A stretch of 64,000 nt of DNA from Ophryocystis elektroscirrha (lineage: Eukaryota > Apicomplexa > Conoidasida > Neogregarinorida > Ophryocystidae): positions 23,108-87,107 of the forward strand of contig JAQIFP010000042.1 in NCBI GenBank assembly GCA_030141585.1, read 5' to 3'. Made by a program: the position numbers and the translations under genes. Below the pieces are notes generated by a model that was not told the DNA's origin, did not search any database, and saw nothing but the letters and a program-made list of their open reading frames with translations. Positions 25,658 to 39,776 of the stretch are shown here, piece after piece (the first letter of the stretch is position 1; each line of letters begins with the position of its first letter).

Positions 25658-28600
25658 TTACGAATTTGTTTGATCAGCGTTACTGGTATATTGTGTATCA
25701 GAATTAAGAGGATGTAATGTACGATTTGAGTCAACGCGCTGTTTTTCAGCTTGCTCAGAAGTATCAAAAAAGCCAGACTGACTTTGGGCCCAACTATTTT
25801 GTGCAGAGGGTTCAGTAGCTTGTTGCTGTTGCTGTTGTTGTTGTTGCTGCTGTTGTTGCGCAGCAATATTCGGGTGAAATGTATTATTTCTCATCATAGA
25901 CTGCTGCATCATTGGATTCATTTGCCATGCACTGTAGTTGTACATGTTCGATGCATATTGATTTTTCATGGCTGCAGATGGGTCGAATCCCGAGTGATTT
26001 GTGTTTGACGCCTGCTGATTCCACGAAAATACTGGATTAAAATTCGATGTACTTTGATCTACTGGCATATAATAATTTGGCATTTGCTGTTGTTGTTGTT
26101 GTTGCTGTTGTTGTACCATAGGTTTTTGATAAACCATATAATCTGAAAATTAAGCATTTTTATGATTATTTAATTATTTTCAACTGCACATTTCATTCCA
26201 TTAAACAAATAATCATATGTTTTTCTTAATATATTAATGAAAGTTCTACAAAAAAATTATTTGTATATAAAAAAAATTATATAATTATATATATATATAT
26301 ATATATATATTTAAATTATTTAAATATATGAATTGAATAGAAACTTTTAGAATATTTATTACATGGCTATATATATATAATAATAAGCTTGACTTTTACA
26401 AATTATTTATAAATTTAAATTAAACAAATATGAGTATATTCATTGTACTGAATTTACACGTATATTCGCATATATAGACAAATAAAACTCAGATTAGAAA
26501 TCTTTCTTACCTGAAGAACTTGGTTGATTAGTTGCACTATACATTCCCATGGTATCTTTTTTGGGTGAATTAATGTAGTATTCTTGATTAGTTGTACTGT
26601 CTTCACGTTGAGTCTCTTGAAGAGGATAAGCGCTTCTAGGTTGTTGCACTTGTTGTTGTGCAGTTTGTTGTTGTTGTTGTTGTGGCTGTTGTTGCACTTG
26701 TTGCTGTTGTGGCTGCTGTTGTTCATCATACTGTTGGTAAGCTCTAGTATCAGTGTCATCTGTGGTTTGAGTTTGATTAGGTAACCCAGACTGAGGAGGT
26801 TGAACATTTGATTGAGTTTGTTGTTGATTATTTTGTGAAGCACTTTGCTGATCCGAATAACCAGTTATTTGGCTTGGTACCAGATAAGGTGTAGCAGGTA
26901 TTGAATAATTATTAAAGGATTGTTGCTGTTTAGGTGGTATTACCATGTGTGGTGATCTTTGCATATTCCGCATATGTGAATATGCTGCTGCAGATTGCTG
27001 GTAATATAAACTAGCTGCAGCTGCAGCTGGAAATGAAGATTGCTGAAGTAAAAAATATGGATGTATCGGTACTACTGATGGTTGAGAGGACGCTGATGGT
27101 GCACCATATGCTGCAGTATTTGCAGTTGAAGGATTAGAGTAAAATCCCGCAGCAGCGGCAGCAGCTGCTGCAAAATAATTAGATGTCGTATCAAATGCGT
27201 TTGGTCGCGTAGCATTAGAATTCACGGCAGTGTTACCACTAGGAGCATTAGGATTAGCTGAAGTTAAATAATCAGGCGGTCTATTTCCCGTTATAAGTGG
27301 AGAATATAAAGATCTAGAATCATATGTTGGAGTAAATGGAGATCTTTTAGCATATGCTGGATGTTGTCCGCATAATCTTTGATAATCTTGTAAAGTATAA
27401 TGGTATGAAGAAAAAGGCTGTCCAAATGCGGTGTTCAATCTTGCTGCTGTTACAGCATTAGTTGAAGCGGCGGCAGCAGCAGCTGCAGCTGCTGAATGTC
27501 CTTGCATTGGATTAGCAGATTGTAGCGAAATAGCAGTTTTCATAAATGAACTTGTAGATTTACTGTCAGGTAATGGATATTTTCTAGGTCTTCCTCTTCT
27601 ACGAGGTGGTTCCCCTGGTATAGGCCTAGGTCTTCTTCTAGTAGTTTTTTTCAATTCACTTAGTTGTTGTGTACCAGACTTAAATCTACTGGTAAATTCT
27701 CTGGTATGTATATTATCATATTCTTCGTCATCGTCATCTATCAAACCTCCTCCATTGGAATTAATTAATTCGTCATCCGTTATTCCTATCATATCAGATA
27801 CAAGCATGTCCGAATATCTTGACGATCGACTCATTATAGAACCAGAAGCATTGTTTCCGTAATTTTGAGGGTATTGTTGGGTTCCACCCATTGAACTTGT
27901 ATGTGAACCGTTTCCAGCTGTAGCAGAAGACATTTGTTGAGATTGAGAACGTGCTGAACTAGATAATCCCGTTTTATTTAGCTTCAAATATTTAACATCG
28001 TCTCCATATATGCCCATATCTTCATAGGGTCTTAATCGTCCATTTCGTGTACGTGAACTCAATCTGTGATGTAGATTAGTCGAACGAGAAGTACACAATG
28101 GTAAACTACGACGTAGAGATTCTTTATTCCATGATTCTCGATGCTCATTAACTAAATCCAAAACTGATGCATCATAGCCTGATTCTAAAATAACAGTAGG
28201 CAAATTTTGATCTTCATCTTTTTCTGAAATAGGAACACTGTGTTTAGGCTCACTCAAGTCGAATTTTCTTTCATCATAACTAGAAGATTTTTCAGGTGAA
28301 GACGATTGATCTGAAGTTGCTACTTTCTCTACTACAGGTACAGACACTAAGTCCAAGAAACTAGGCTGTTTTAATGGACTTAGTTGGTCTGGATCGAGTA
28401 TATGTAAATTTCCCAATTTTGACTGTGCTTCAAATACCTCGTTTAATAATAAAACTTTTGCTTTACGTTTATATATTTTTGAACGAGCGTTTGCGGGTGT
28501 TTGTTCGTCTACTATAGACTGTAAAGCTGTAACGTTTGCTTGGGATAAAGGTTTCATTAATTTTTCTCTTTCTGCAGCTTGTAAGCTATATGTAAATTTT

Positions 28601-31600
28601 TTGAAGAACCTTCCAGGTATCAAATCCCCGTTTGCACCATTATTTATAGTCCAGTTTACATGTGCGTTAATTGCTGACGGAATTCCCGTAGAAAATACAA
28701 ATGGAAGACAACCAATACCACTGAGAAATACCTAAAACAACATATTTTTGTATACAGATTATCAAAAATATTTTGGTATCTACACTTTTTAGTCCTAAAT
28801 AAAGTTTAAAAATTATTTACTATACATATATAAGTATAAATAAATATAAATATAATAAAGATATATATATAGTTAAATATGCTTATATTATATATATATA
28901 TATATATATATAGGACAAATATTCAGTATATTTATATATATGGCTTTTTTTTTAAAGCGATAAAGCAAAATATATGTTCAATATCTATCACATATTAACG
29001 TGAACCACAATTTATTCCAGGTTTATTTACCTGTATTAAATGAAGTGTGATATCAATTTTGGCCGGAAGAGGCTTAAAAACATGCCAGAACTGCTTCAAA
29101 AAAGCAGAGCTGCAGGATGAAGCTTTAGTGGCTAATGAAAGTAACCAAGAGCCCATTTCTCCTTCTTTTGTCCATGTTTGAACTTGTTGATTTAACGTAA
29201 AACTGTGCTCAAGGCAATAAGCTCTTCTAGTTGAGCCTCTTAGATCCATATTGAGTACTATCAATAATGTTTTCAAATTTTATTATCTTACATGAAGATC
29301 TTCTGTATTGATAGTCAAATTTGCATCCCCAAAATCGAGAACAGCTCACGTGGAAACTATAATTGGTAATTATACAAGTTATAATACACATAGAAATATA
29401 TATAAACATATACATAAATGTATACATATATATATATATATATATATTAGAAATAAAGATTATAAAATATATTGCAGACATATTATACTACCATATTTCA
29501 TGGAACTAGGATAGTAAAGAGTTATGTAAGCTAAACTATTTTAACAGCGTGTAAGTCTATATTTTTACCTTTGTTGACATTTAGGGAAACTGCATTTCCA
29601 TAAAGCTCCTGTTGCAAGTCCGCATATCATACAAGTTAAATTTCGCTCTGCACGTGAAGCACCAAAAGTTGAAGCAACAGCAGAATTGTCTATCCAGTTT
29701 CCTGGACGGCTGTCATATTTTTTCAATATGCGCCCGACATGACAGACACCATTGCCTTTTAATTTCGGCGGTATAAACCACTCAACACATGCTGGGTGTA
29801 CCCAATGTGGTCCTGCAGATTGATCAAAGCGCTCAGCAGATGCCTCTGAATAATCATTTTGATAATCTGAACATACACAAATAAAAAAAATTATAAGCAC
29901 ATACCAGATCTAGTATCATGTGTGCGTGCTTGAGGGTTATCCAAACTACCAGCTCTCCTCATAACTAAGAACCCGTCACATCTATTACATAAAACACAGC
30001 TGCCATATAGTGAAACATATTTCCAATAAGCAGATGGTTGTTTATCAATTTTAGTCGAGTTGTAGAAATAGTCGCATCTTGAGCAGAGAATATATCCCTT
30101 GCACGTGTATATAATGTATTCGACTATATCATACATTTTCCGGATGTCAAAATACTCACAATCGTGGCTACCTCTATGACCTATAAATTAAAGAAATATT
30201 ACTTAAAAATTATTATTATTAATGATAAATATAAATTATTTCTAAGAACTCCTACTATTAATTATAAATTATTAATTATATTATTATTTATTACTAATAG
30301 TTGATTAATTAAATTAATAATTATTTTTAAATACACTATTCAATATTAATAAATAAATTTAAAAAATAATATTATAATTAGTAAAATAGTGAAGTGTAGT
30401 TATTTTTCTTACTGGTTCGTCTTGATAAAGATACACGGTTTTCTGCACGTATAAGGAATTGAGGTGACTTTCTATGGTTTGAATTTGCAGTGCGCATTCT
30501 TGGTGGCTGTATAAGCTTAGAGTCTTCATGATCTTCTTTTTTTTTTTCGGATTTGATTACGTCTAATGAGTGGTCTATTTCAGCATTTTGTGTATGGGAG
30601 TTATTTGCACTGTTGCCACTGTTATTACTGTTAATATTAGATTGTGTGGTGTTACTCCTTTCTAGCTCTTTCATCAATTTACTGCAATAAGTCATACAGC
30701 AAACAACGCATATGCAGCAACCACAGCAACGACAGCAAAATAACGTGCGTCCAAGCACGGATGGTGAACTAGATAGGGATTTGAAGTTTTTCGTGTCATC
30801 CCCTCCACGCGAGTTATCGGAATTTCCGTTTGTATTTTCATCATTGCAAGTAGATAGCCACAACTGCCCTGGTTTACAACAGACGCAGCAGCTAAGTTGA
30901 TCAAATAGATTAGGGATTTGTGTAGATATGTTTAATACATTAGAATTCTTTAAATTTGACTCTTCATCAAAATCTGTTAGCCAGCTTAGCCAAGGAGTTT
31001 CCCAGCTGGCTACCACATGTTTGGTAGTTTTGCTTAATTTTTCCACAGTATCTGAGCAAGGAGGAGTACCATTCAAAAAAACGTATAAGCGAACAGCTAA
31101 ATTCATCAAAGTCGAATAACCGTATCCTCCTAATCGCCTCAAATATAATTCATGAGTAACATGTGCTTTGTCTTCATCATGAAATAGCGATTTTACTGGT
31201 TCCGTGTATAGTAATTGAGAAATTTGCGTTGTATGTATATCCTGCTGACGAAGATCTTGGTTTACTGGATTAGATATACTCATATTATTGGATGCAAAAC
31301 CGTTATGCTCCATAGGTAATCTTTCATTATATCTGGACTGTAGCATTAAGCTATTACTAGTATTTGAGTTACTAGAATTATTACTATCTAAATTTCCATT
31401 AGTATATATACCGCAATCAAAGCCTGCAGCAATCCAAAATGCTGAGTCAAGACATCCGTATCTTTCTGATATTAAATGTGACAGTTTTCCGAAATGCACA
31501 TCTGTTATGTGTATTACTGAATTTTTTTCCAGAGGTTTATTAATTTTAATAGTTTGTATTGGATCATATTCATATTCGTAACTTTCTAGCGATATTAAGT

Positions 31601-34600
31601 TAGCATTAGGTCTTTCCATACTAGGAGACGCTGTTAATTGTGCTATAGTATCATCTTTTATTGACATAGATGTATCTTCCATATTCAGTAAATTATTATT
31701 ACATGAATCTTCATTTACTGTATGGCTACGTACGTTAGGGAAGTACAAAGATACACAATCAAAGTCTTTTGAGATATTCGAATCTTTACACTGATTTTTA
31801 CATAGTAATATTTTTGATAATAAAGATGGGTGTAATAAAGTTGAATTCCACTGCTTATACTGGTTTACTTTGTTAATGTTATATTTTCCTTGATTATAGT
31901 CCGTATAAATAGACAATTCTGTGTTTTCAGCTTGAATTTCTTCATCATTATACGTATTTGTATGCATAAAAGAATCTACACTATTAACCATTTCCGCTGA
32001 TTCTTCAAATGTTGAATTGGAGGTATTTTTATCATTGATTATCATTTCTGGCGGACTTCGAGTCAACTCAAGATTGGGTTCAATTTTATAGTTAGTTGGA
32101 TCTTCGTTATTCTCGGATGGATTGGCAATTGCCCTTGGTGCATAATTAGAGGACTCAGTAGGTTCTTGTGCTGATTCTGTTTTGACATCTGAAGTGGAAC
32201 TCTCAAAGTCTAATAATAAATCTAAATCGGAACCGGGAAATAGGAAATCTAAACTCTCCAGAGACACATTGTGTTGTGTTATAAGAGATCTTAGCCACCA
32301 AGGTGTCAAAACAGAATGCGTTTGTGCCACGAAAAAGGCTTCTTCTTCTATCTTCTTTTTATATCTTTTTTGTTTTTCCAATGCATAATGATATACCCGC
32401 ATAGCAGGTGTTGGGGGTTTTTCCTTAGAGTGCTGTAAACAATACACTACAGGGCGTGCTTCACAGAACTCTGTTACACAATTTTTTTCTTGAGTAGCAC
32501 AAGGAACATGGAATGACTTTAAACATTGAGTATGTCCACATTGTACTGGTGCAGGCCCATATTGATTACAGAATGTGCACCGTAATTTATTACGTTCTCC
32601 ATCGGAAGTATAGTCTAGATGCTGATTATATAGAAACCCATCTATAGCTAAACAACAACGTATATGAGAAAATTCCACGCTTGAAGGTTCAGAAATACTT
32701 TTTTTTATAGCACCTCCACCACTAAAACACGCATCGTATCCGCATAGAGAACAGCACGGTATACATACGTTAAATTCCTTAGTGTTTTCGCATGTAGTCA
32801 TAGGTGCGTTTGAATTAATACGATCTAATAAATCCTGTGTAAAATTTGATGCAGAGACTGACAAATCGGGATATGCAGACAGTCTCCATTCGAGTTGATT
32901 CCCAGACTTGCTATCTGATTTGTCCTCAGTATTAGTTTTGCTAGTATTTTCAACTTCATTTGTTTTAACGGAATTCAGCTTAGTTTTAATGTTTTTATTT
33001 TTTGTTTGCTGTTTATCGTTGTCTAGTCTTTTTTTGCACTCATCTATTTCTTTCTGAGTAACTACAATTTTCCATGAATACCAATGAGTAGGAGACCGAG
33101 TGTGGAGACGTGACAAAAATTGTTTACGTAATTGGGGATCAAAGCGTGCGTATGGTTGAGACGATACAGTGTTCGATGTATCTCCAGCGGCTGCTGTAGA
33201 TCCTCCTTGCTGAGATGGGGGAGCAATTTGCTGGGCCAGTTTGGTTTGTTTACCAGGGTCTGTTTCGTTGATCGCAGCATTTGGTGCATTTGATGCATTT
33301 GCAGTGGGTGTTACTGATGTTCTTGTTGTAACCCCAGAACGATTAAGACGAGGTCTTCCTCTACGTCGAGCAGAAGGTCGAGTCAATTGAGGAACACTCA
33401 TATCTAAAAACAAAATATATATCTGACTACTTGGTTGTATTTATATATTATAATCCCTCTAACTACATTTTATCCAATCTTTAAGATTAAATATAAAATA
33501 TTAAACGTATAAATATTAATAAAATTGAAGAATAAATATATTAATAGATGAAATTAATATATATATATATACGTGTACGCAATTTGTATCAGTCTAAATT
33601 GATTACCAGTTTGGCGGTCTAAATTAGACATTTCCATCATATTATCAGACTTTTTCATTAGATTAGGGTCATTAGAGCATGTAGGTGATTGAGGTGGTAT
33701 GTAAGCTGCCCTTTGCTGGAAAAACTCTTGGGTTATCAACGGTTGATCATTTTCTTCGAGTAAAGTAGGGAGATACCAAACTCCAGGATTTACTGAATTT
33801 TTATTATCCAGATTTTGAAGATCATTATTTGATATTATTTCATAAAACTCTGAAGGAGTTTTTGGACCATTTAAATGACGAATAACACACATCGCTTCAG
33901 GCACATTTTCAACCTAAACACAAGCAAATTTAAATATAAATTTATTGTATAAAAGTGTACAGTTAATATTATTATTAGACAAACTTACTTGAAGCATAAC
34001 CAAACGACAACAATCGCAGTACCACTCAACATCCAAAGTAGGAAGATCTGATATTTTATTTGCTTGAAATTCTCCCAAACGTTCTTGATCAGGACCGCAA
34101 TTTTTTAGTATGGGTTTTTTATTGTCAATCTTTTCTGCTATTTCGTTAACCTTTTTATGCAATTTCGATTTAGCTTTATGATTCATTTTCCCTCCTATGT
34201 TTTCATCTAAATATGCTTCATCAACAAAGCTTTCATTTGAAGCTTCATTGGAGACAACGCTCGATAAGTCTTCATTAAACTGGTCCATACTTAGTTTCTT
34301 TTTCAACAATGGCTCGTCGTCTTCTAAATTTTTATGTAAATTGTCGGAAATATCGTCTTCCCTTTTTTTATTTGGGATAAATGTTTTCTCAGGGATATAA
34401 AGATCAATGTCATCTGGATTATTATCTTCATTATCCATACCTATCGAAGATTTTAAACGGGTATCTGCTTTTTTAATTAAACTGGGCTTAGAAACTTTCA
34501 ACATAGAGCATCCTTGTACTCTAAGTCTTCCTGTTCTTGAAGTGTTTTTAGGATTTATAGAACCATTGCCTTCTACTGCATTGATTAAAGCACGGTTTTT

Positions 34601-35640
34601 TCGAATAGTTCGAAATCCAGATTTTACATCCATATTTTCTTCACTGGTAATTTCGAACTTCTCATCGTCAGAATATCCAGGTAAATCTTTATTTTTCATG
34701 GAAGATATATCCGAGAGCGATAAGTCTGTTTGATTGACCGTCAACTTCGGATAGCCCACACAGCTATGGTGGGCGGGTAAATAACAGGCATCACAAAATA
34801 TTATAGGATTGTCATCATATACAATTCCACTTCCACACACACAGCATAAAGCTTGTTCACTCCACCAACCTAAAAAATACATTTAGGAAATAATCTTCAT
34901 AATATAAAATTATTTGTACTACTTTGAATTTTCGTATTTTATTTAACAAAAATTTTTACATTTTGGCATAGACAAAATATAATATAAATACATATAAACA
35001 TATATACATATATACATATATACGTATATACATATATACATACATACGTATATACATATATACATATATACATATATACATATATACATATATACATATA
35101 TACATATATACATATATACATATATACATATATACGTATATACACATATACATATATACATATATACATATATACATATATACATATATACATATATACA
35201 TATATGCATATATACATATATACATATATACATATATACATATATACATATATACATATATACATATATACATATATACATATATACATATATACATATA
35301 TACATATATACATATATTTAAGTATATATATAACAGTAAACTCAACTTGAAATCAAACTATTATTGATAATTGTAAAATAGTTTAAACGTGATAAATGTA
35401 TAATAATAATAATGTTGATTAATTACTTATAATAATTATTATAATTTATTACTTGGAAGATCATTAACTGTAGGACAAACAATTCGCATGTAATTAAGAC
35501 TTCCACATTGGCGAGCCAGCGTATAAGAATGTTTCGCTGATGAAGACATACTGAAAAACTCTTTGCGATATATATTGACCATTTTCTGAAGTTATTGAAT
35601 ATATAAAAAAGCTTAACAGTAAAAAAAGAACAAATGCATT

Positions 35641-35680
<40 letters not shown>

Positions 35681-38578
35681 TTAATTAATAATAAAGTTAT
35701 TACCTTTTCAACAGAGGCCCAATAAGTTTCATTCTGCAGTGATTTGCGTTTATATTCGGACAAAATGTTAGCAACTCTAAGTTTAATTAAGAATTTGATG
35801 AAATAACGTACGCTGTGCATTTGGTTTCCATAACGTTACTTAGGTGTTGAAGAAGTACTTGTTTCTCACATTCAAGTTCATCCATAGGTGCAGTAGCTTC
35901 ATTGGTGTCTGGCATTTCTTGTGGATAATTTGTTGAAAAACCGCTATTATCAGAGGATTTCTTGGGTTTTTCCAAGTTTTCCTCAGACTTTTCTTTTTCA
36001 TCAGAGTGCACTAGTAATAAAACTTTTCCTTCTTGATTTTGACCTTTAAACGCTAATACGGGATTTGAAGGATATTGAACATTTTCAACCATTGATTCTT
36101 TTTTTGCACTCGGAGTGGCTGTTAACGACCATTGTGACCAAAGACCAGGTTGACTTGGGAAATTTACGGTTTTAAGAGCAACTAGTGGGAATTTATTCTA
36201 AAAAAAAAAAAAAAAAGACATTAAAATTATTTTAATTTGAGCATCTAATTAATATATACAATAGCTTCTTAGCTTTTTTAAATAAAAAGCAATATAACTA
36301 ATAGTTTAAATAAAGTTAAAGTAACTTACAAAGTCTTGAGAAGTTTGTTGAGATTCAGACTTGTCACCCTCTTTGGCGTAATCTGGACTGGTCTCATAAA
36401 TAATTTCCATATCTTTCTTGCAGTCAGTAGACCATACAGGCTGAGGGCCAGAAAGTATGGTAGGTAGATGAAATAAATAAGGAATCTTTTTTTTTTCAAT
36501 AGATGGATACATTAAATGCATAGGAGCACAGGGATGGTGAAGATTGTGTGGATGGTTCTTCATTGCACCATACGTGTCATTATGTAAAGGATGTATACCC
36601 TGTAATATGGTAGATGGAGTCCCAACGACAGTCGAAGAACCCGGAAAAGATACCTGTGGTATATATTCCATATATGGAGTATAGACTAGAGCTTCTTGGC
36701 CCATATATGGCAATAATGGAGTTACCGTAGCCGCAGTTGCAGACGAATGTAATATTGACCTCTTGTCATCCTGTTTGTTACTACTGTTTGAATTATTCGA
36801 CGATAAACATTTTTGTAAAATATGTTCTGGCTGCTGGGTTAAAGATTGGTAATGGGCATCGGAAACGGCTTGAAGAAATTGAGACCAAGTTTTGACGTAA
36901 TTTAAAGCATTAATAAACTCATCGGAATAACACTTTTTGTCACATCCTGATAAGGGTAAATTTACTAGAACTCGAACTCCTTCAGTAGGCGCGTGCGATT
37001 GCAAAGGAGGAGTTAAATGATGATTTAATTCATATTGATCTTTAAATTGGACTTCTTCAAATATTGTTTGCAAAAATTGGGACTTATCTATTGAGCGGTG
37101 AAGCTCTGTAGCACCTAAAGCTCGACAAGCGTATTTTAGCATTTTTTGACGCCAATCTGTATTGTCGGAACTTTGTTGTTTATGTGGAGTATTCATAGGT
37201 TTTTGTATATGTTGACACTCTCCATATTGCTGAATCATTGTACGTTGCTTCAAAGTTAAATTATCAAATAATGGAAGTCCCAATAATGATGCTAAAATGA
37301 CATCAAGGTTATTAAACCCGATAACTCCAGAAGATGAATTTATGCCTGAATTGGGAAGTGCACTACAATTAGTTTTTCCCGCTACTCCAGACGCAGAAGG
37401 AGGAACCATGTTATTATTACTTGTATTGATTCCAGGAATATTTTCTAACTCTTGGTGAGTGTCAAATGAAATATTTAAATCATCCATGTTTCGGTGGAAC
37501 AATGCTGCCATATAAGCTTGTCCCACCAAATATTCCCAAGGACCCACGAAAAAATTATCATTAGTATTACTTTCATCTTGACGTCTCAATATAACTGATG
37601 CATAATTTGACTGTATTTTGCTTTTTCCCTTTTTTTCTTTATTATAAGCCTTTAAAAACTGTAGTCCATATACTAGATGACCATGTAACGCATTTATAAG
37701 CACATCCGGAACCGGTGCGAATAACGACTAAATTAATAAAAGTTAATATAAAATCATGTTTAAAAATAAATGACAGGTAAATTAATCTACTATATTTAAA
37801 TAATTTTGATTAATTCATTTTTCGTAAAAAAAAAAAAGGTTGATACATGAATATACAAACTCATTTTTAACATTGACATTATATTCGTGATAAACTTATT
37901 AAAGCTATACAATTTTTTAAACAAGTATGCATTCAAATTTTGCTATAAAGTTTACATTTATTAGTATTCATATTTAAAAATATATTATACTAAGATTTTT
38001 ATAATTGATAATATTTTTTATAACTCGACAAGTTCTTTAATAAAAAATTATTATAAATATAATATGATTTATTGAGCGAAATTTAAAAAGTCTTGAAAAA
38101 AAAAAAAAATTTAATTGCGCATTATTATATTAGCCTTAATATAAACTTACTAAAATAATGAGGTTTTGAAAGAGTAGAAAAAAAAAGTTTTATAAAGACT
38201 ATTAAGTGATAAATAACATTAATATTTAAAAAAAATTCACGCTCTAATAATATGGTATTTTTTTCAGTCACCACAAAATTAAACATTTAATATATAAAGC
38301 TATTTTCTAAATATAAAAAAGCATGTAGAATGCTGATATACAAATAAAATGTATATTGAAAGTAATCACTATTCTATAAGTCAGTGTACGCATAAATACG
38401 ATGTATCTATCTATGCAATTCATAAGTGCATTTATACCTTCTCTACTTCAAGCCATAATAATTCAGCTTGTTCTTCTTTATTGTCTGCATTTGTAAAATC
38501 CGTGCTTCCTTGAACTGGTTCAGTTCGAACAGGATTCCTTTGGTAGCGACCAAAATTTCCGCTTCTTGGAACCGGCAT
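25658..38578 (-). CDS. Giant PHD / extended-PHD / AT-hook chromatin protein (14 exons, about 3,293 aa)
   Basis: Probable nuclear histone-mark reader. Exons in transcript order: 38578-38438, 37727-36330, 36197-35812, 35776-35704, 35585-35453, 34869-33989, 33913-33607, 33403-30413, 30180-29905, 29866-29569, 29356-29292, 29257-29031, 28731-26511 and 26142-25658, together 9,882 nt in one frame. A PHD finger starts near residue 717 ([20 protein letters not shown]), but its last ligands (WYCDCC) come about 230 residues later. Then come an AT-hook (RRRGRPR), an extended PHD at about 1320-1440 (CCSLCG, CTFCNQ, HVPC, YCLQH), a Cys-cluster ([14 protein letters not shown]) near 2000, further CxxC pairs in the 30180-29905 exon, and a second extended PHD at about 2200-2340 ([26 protein letters not shown]). 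A second AT-hook ([10 protein letters not shown]) lies near 2765. The C-terminus is rich in Ala and Gln tracts. No SET, bromodomain or acetyltransferase motif is seen. The 3' end is ambiguous: TAA at 25658-25660 overlaps a perfect GTAAGT donor. Confidence 0.85.
26080..26115 (-). repeat. Glutamine tract (mixed CAA/CAG) in the PHD protein C-terminus
   Basis: On the minus strand a run of Gln codons follows MVYQKPMV, close to the start of the last exon. A second Gln run lies at about 25820-25860, and Gln-rich stretches at about 26640-26730. Mixed CAA and CAG codons suggest an old tract rather than a recent expansion. Confidence 0.85.
34979..35322. repeat. Decanucleotide minisatellite (tatatacata)n in an intron of the PHD gene
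   Basis: About 340 bp of tandem 10-bp units with scattered single-base variants (c/g changes near 35022, 35046 and 35134). It sits in the 34870-35452 intron. Long stop-free frames through it on the minus strand (Tyr-Ile-Cys repeats) are by-products of the repeat, not genes. Confidence 0.95.
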
Positions 38579-39738
38579 TTAACTTTTAGCAATTTTTTCG
38601 AAATTAATGACCTCGGTTTTTACACCACCAGATATTAATAAAAAAAAAAACAATTTTTTTAATTTGTATAAATCAGGTTGCAAATTCTATTTAATAGCTG
38701 TTAAACCAATACAATATTTGAAACAGTTAATTACATGAAAAATCGAGAATTCTCTGGCAGTCAAAATAAATATTTGATATACATTAATTTTATTAGATTT
38801 AAATAGGTACAGTCTGCTCGCATGTCGAGTAGTATTCCTGACAGATATATAGTATATATAATTGCAAGCATTTATCGTGATTATTATTGTTACTTATGTT
38901 ATTTTGATTGTTTCTTTTTTATATGTTTAAGTGAATTTCATAAAACACTTAGATTAATATATATTATAGTACAAAGTGTGTCATTCCTTTCAGCTTATTT
39001 CCTGTATGCTTTCACAGATAACTGCAATCATTTTTTCGTGAAAGTGTAAATTGGACTGCAAAAAATCAATTAATTATAAATTAATAGCTTATTTAGCATA
39101 AAATTAAGTGTTTTTTATAATAGTATGAGAAAATACAGTAATATCGCTTTTTTACTATAATTTGCATGATTATATGTATTGTGTAATCTTTAAGATAAAA
39201 AGAAACAGAGTAATACATATTTATTTTTCATAAAATATATTATGCAGTTATATAAAAGTATTATATTATTTAAAAACATTTATAGGCTAAATTACGTTGC
39301 CTTAGATGCGTAGGAACATTATCTCGCATACAATTAGTATAATGCTTGATTCAGCAATTATCAATAAAATTTATTTAATACTGAAAAAACATTTAATATA
39401 AAAGATACGAATATGTGTGCTAAAAAAAAAAAACATTCATATATAAACTTGTATATATTTTTTTTTTTTAATTCTATGCTTATACATAGCTATGTAAGTT
39501 TAATAATATCATCAATAAATTATTTTTTGAATTTAATTTATATAAATATATATTTAAATTAAGGTGTATGAAGAAATTCGCATTCATTTACTTTTAAGCT
39601 TGAGAAGTCTATATAAAGACATTACCGTATACATGCAAACAGTTAAATTTATTTATAAAAATAAATTTATATATATATATATATATATTCAGAGATATAT
39701 ATGTATATATTTACACTTTATCAATATATATTTATATC

Positions 39739-39776
<38 letters not shown>

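Noticed and set aside
27431..27862. Plus-strand frame of 143 residues within the PHD gene
   Set aside because: It is antisense to the Ala-rich and charged C-terminal coding exon of the PHD gene, which has the better supported frame.
34939..35345. Three overlapping minus-strand frames of 120-129 residues with Tyr-Ile-Cys repeats
   Set aside because: They are the three readings of one stop-free decanucleotide minisatellite inside an intron, with no other coding signal.
38822..39049. Plus-strand frame of 75 residues
   Set aside because: Tyr/Phe/Ile-rich composition typical of AT-rich non-coding DNA, with no splice partners or homology signal.
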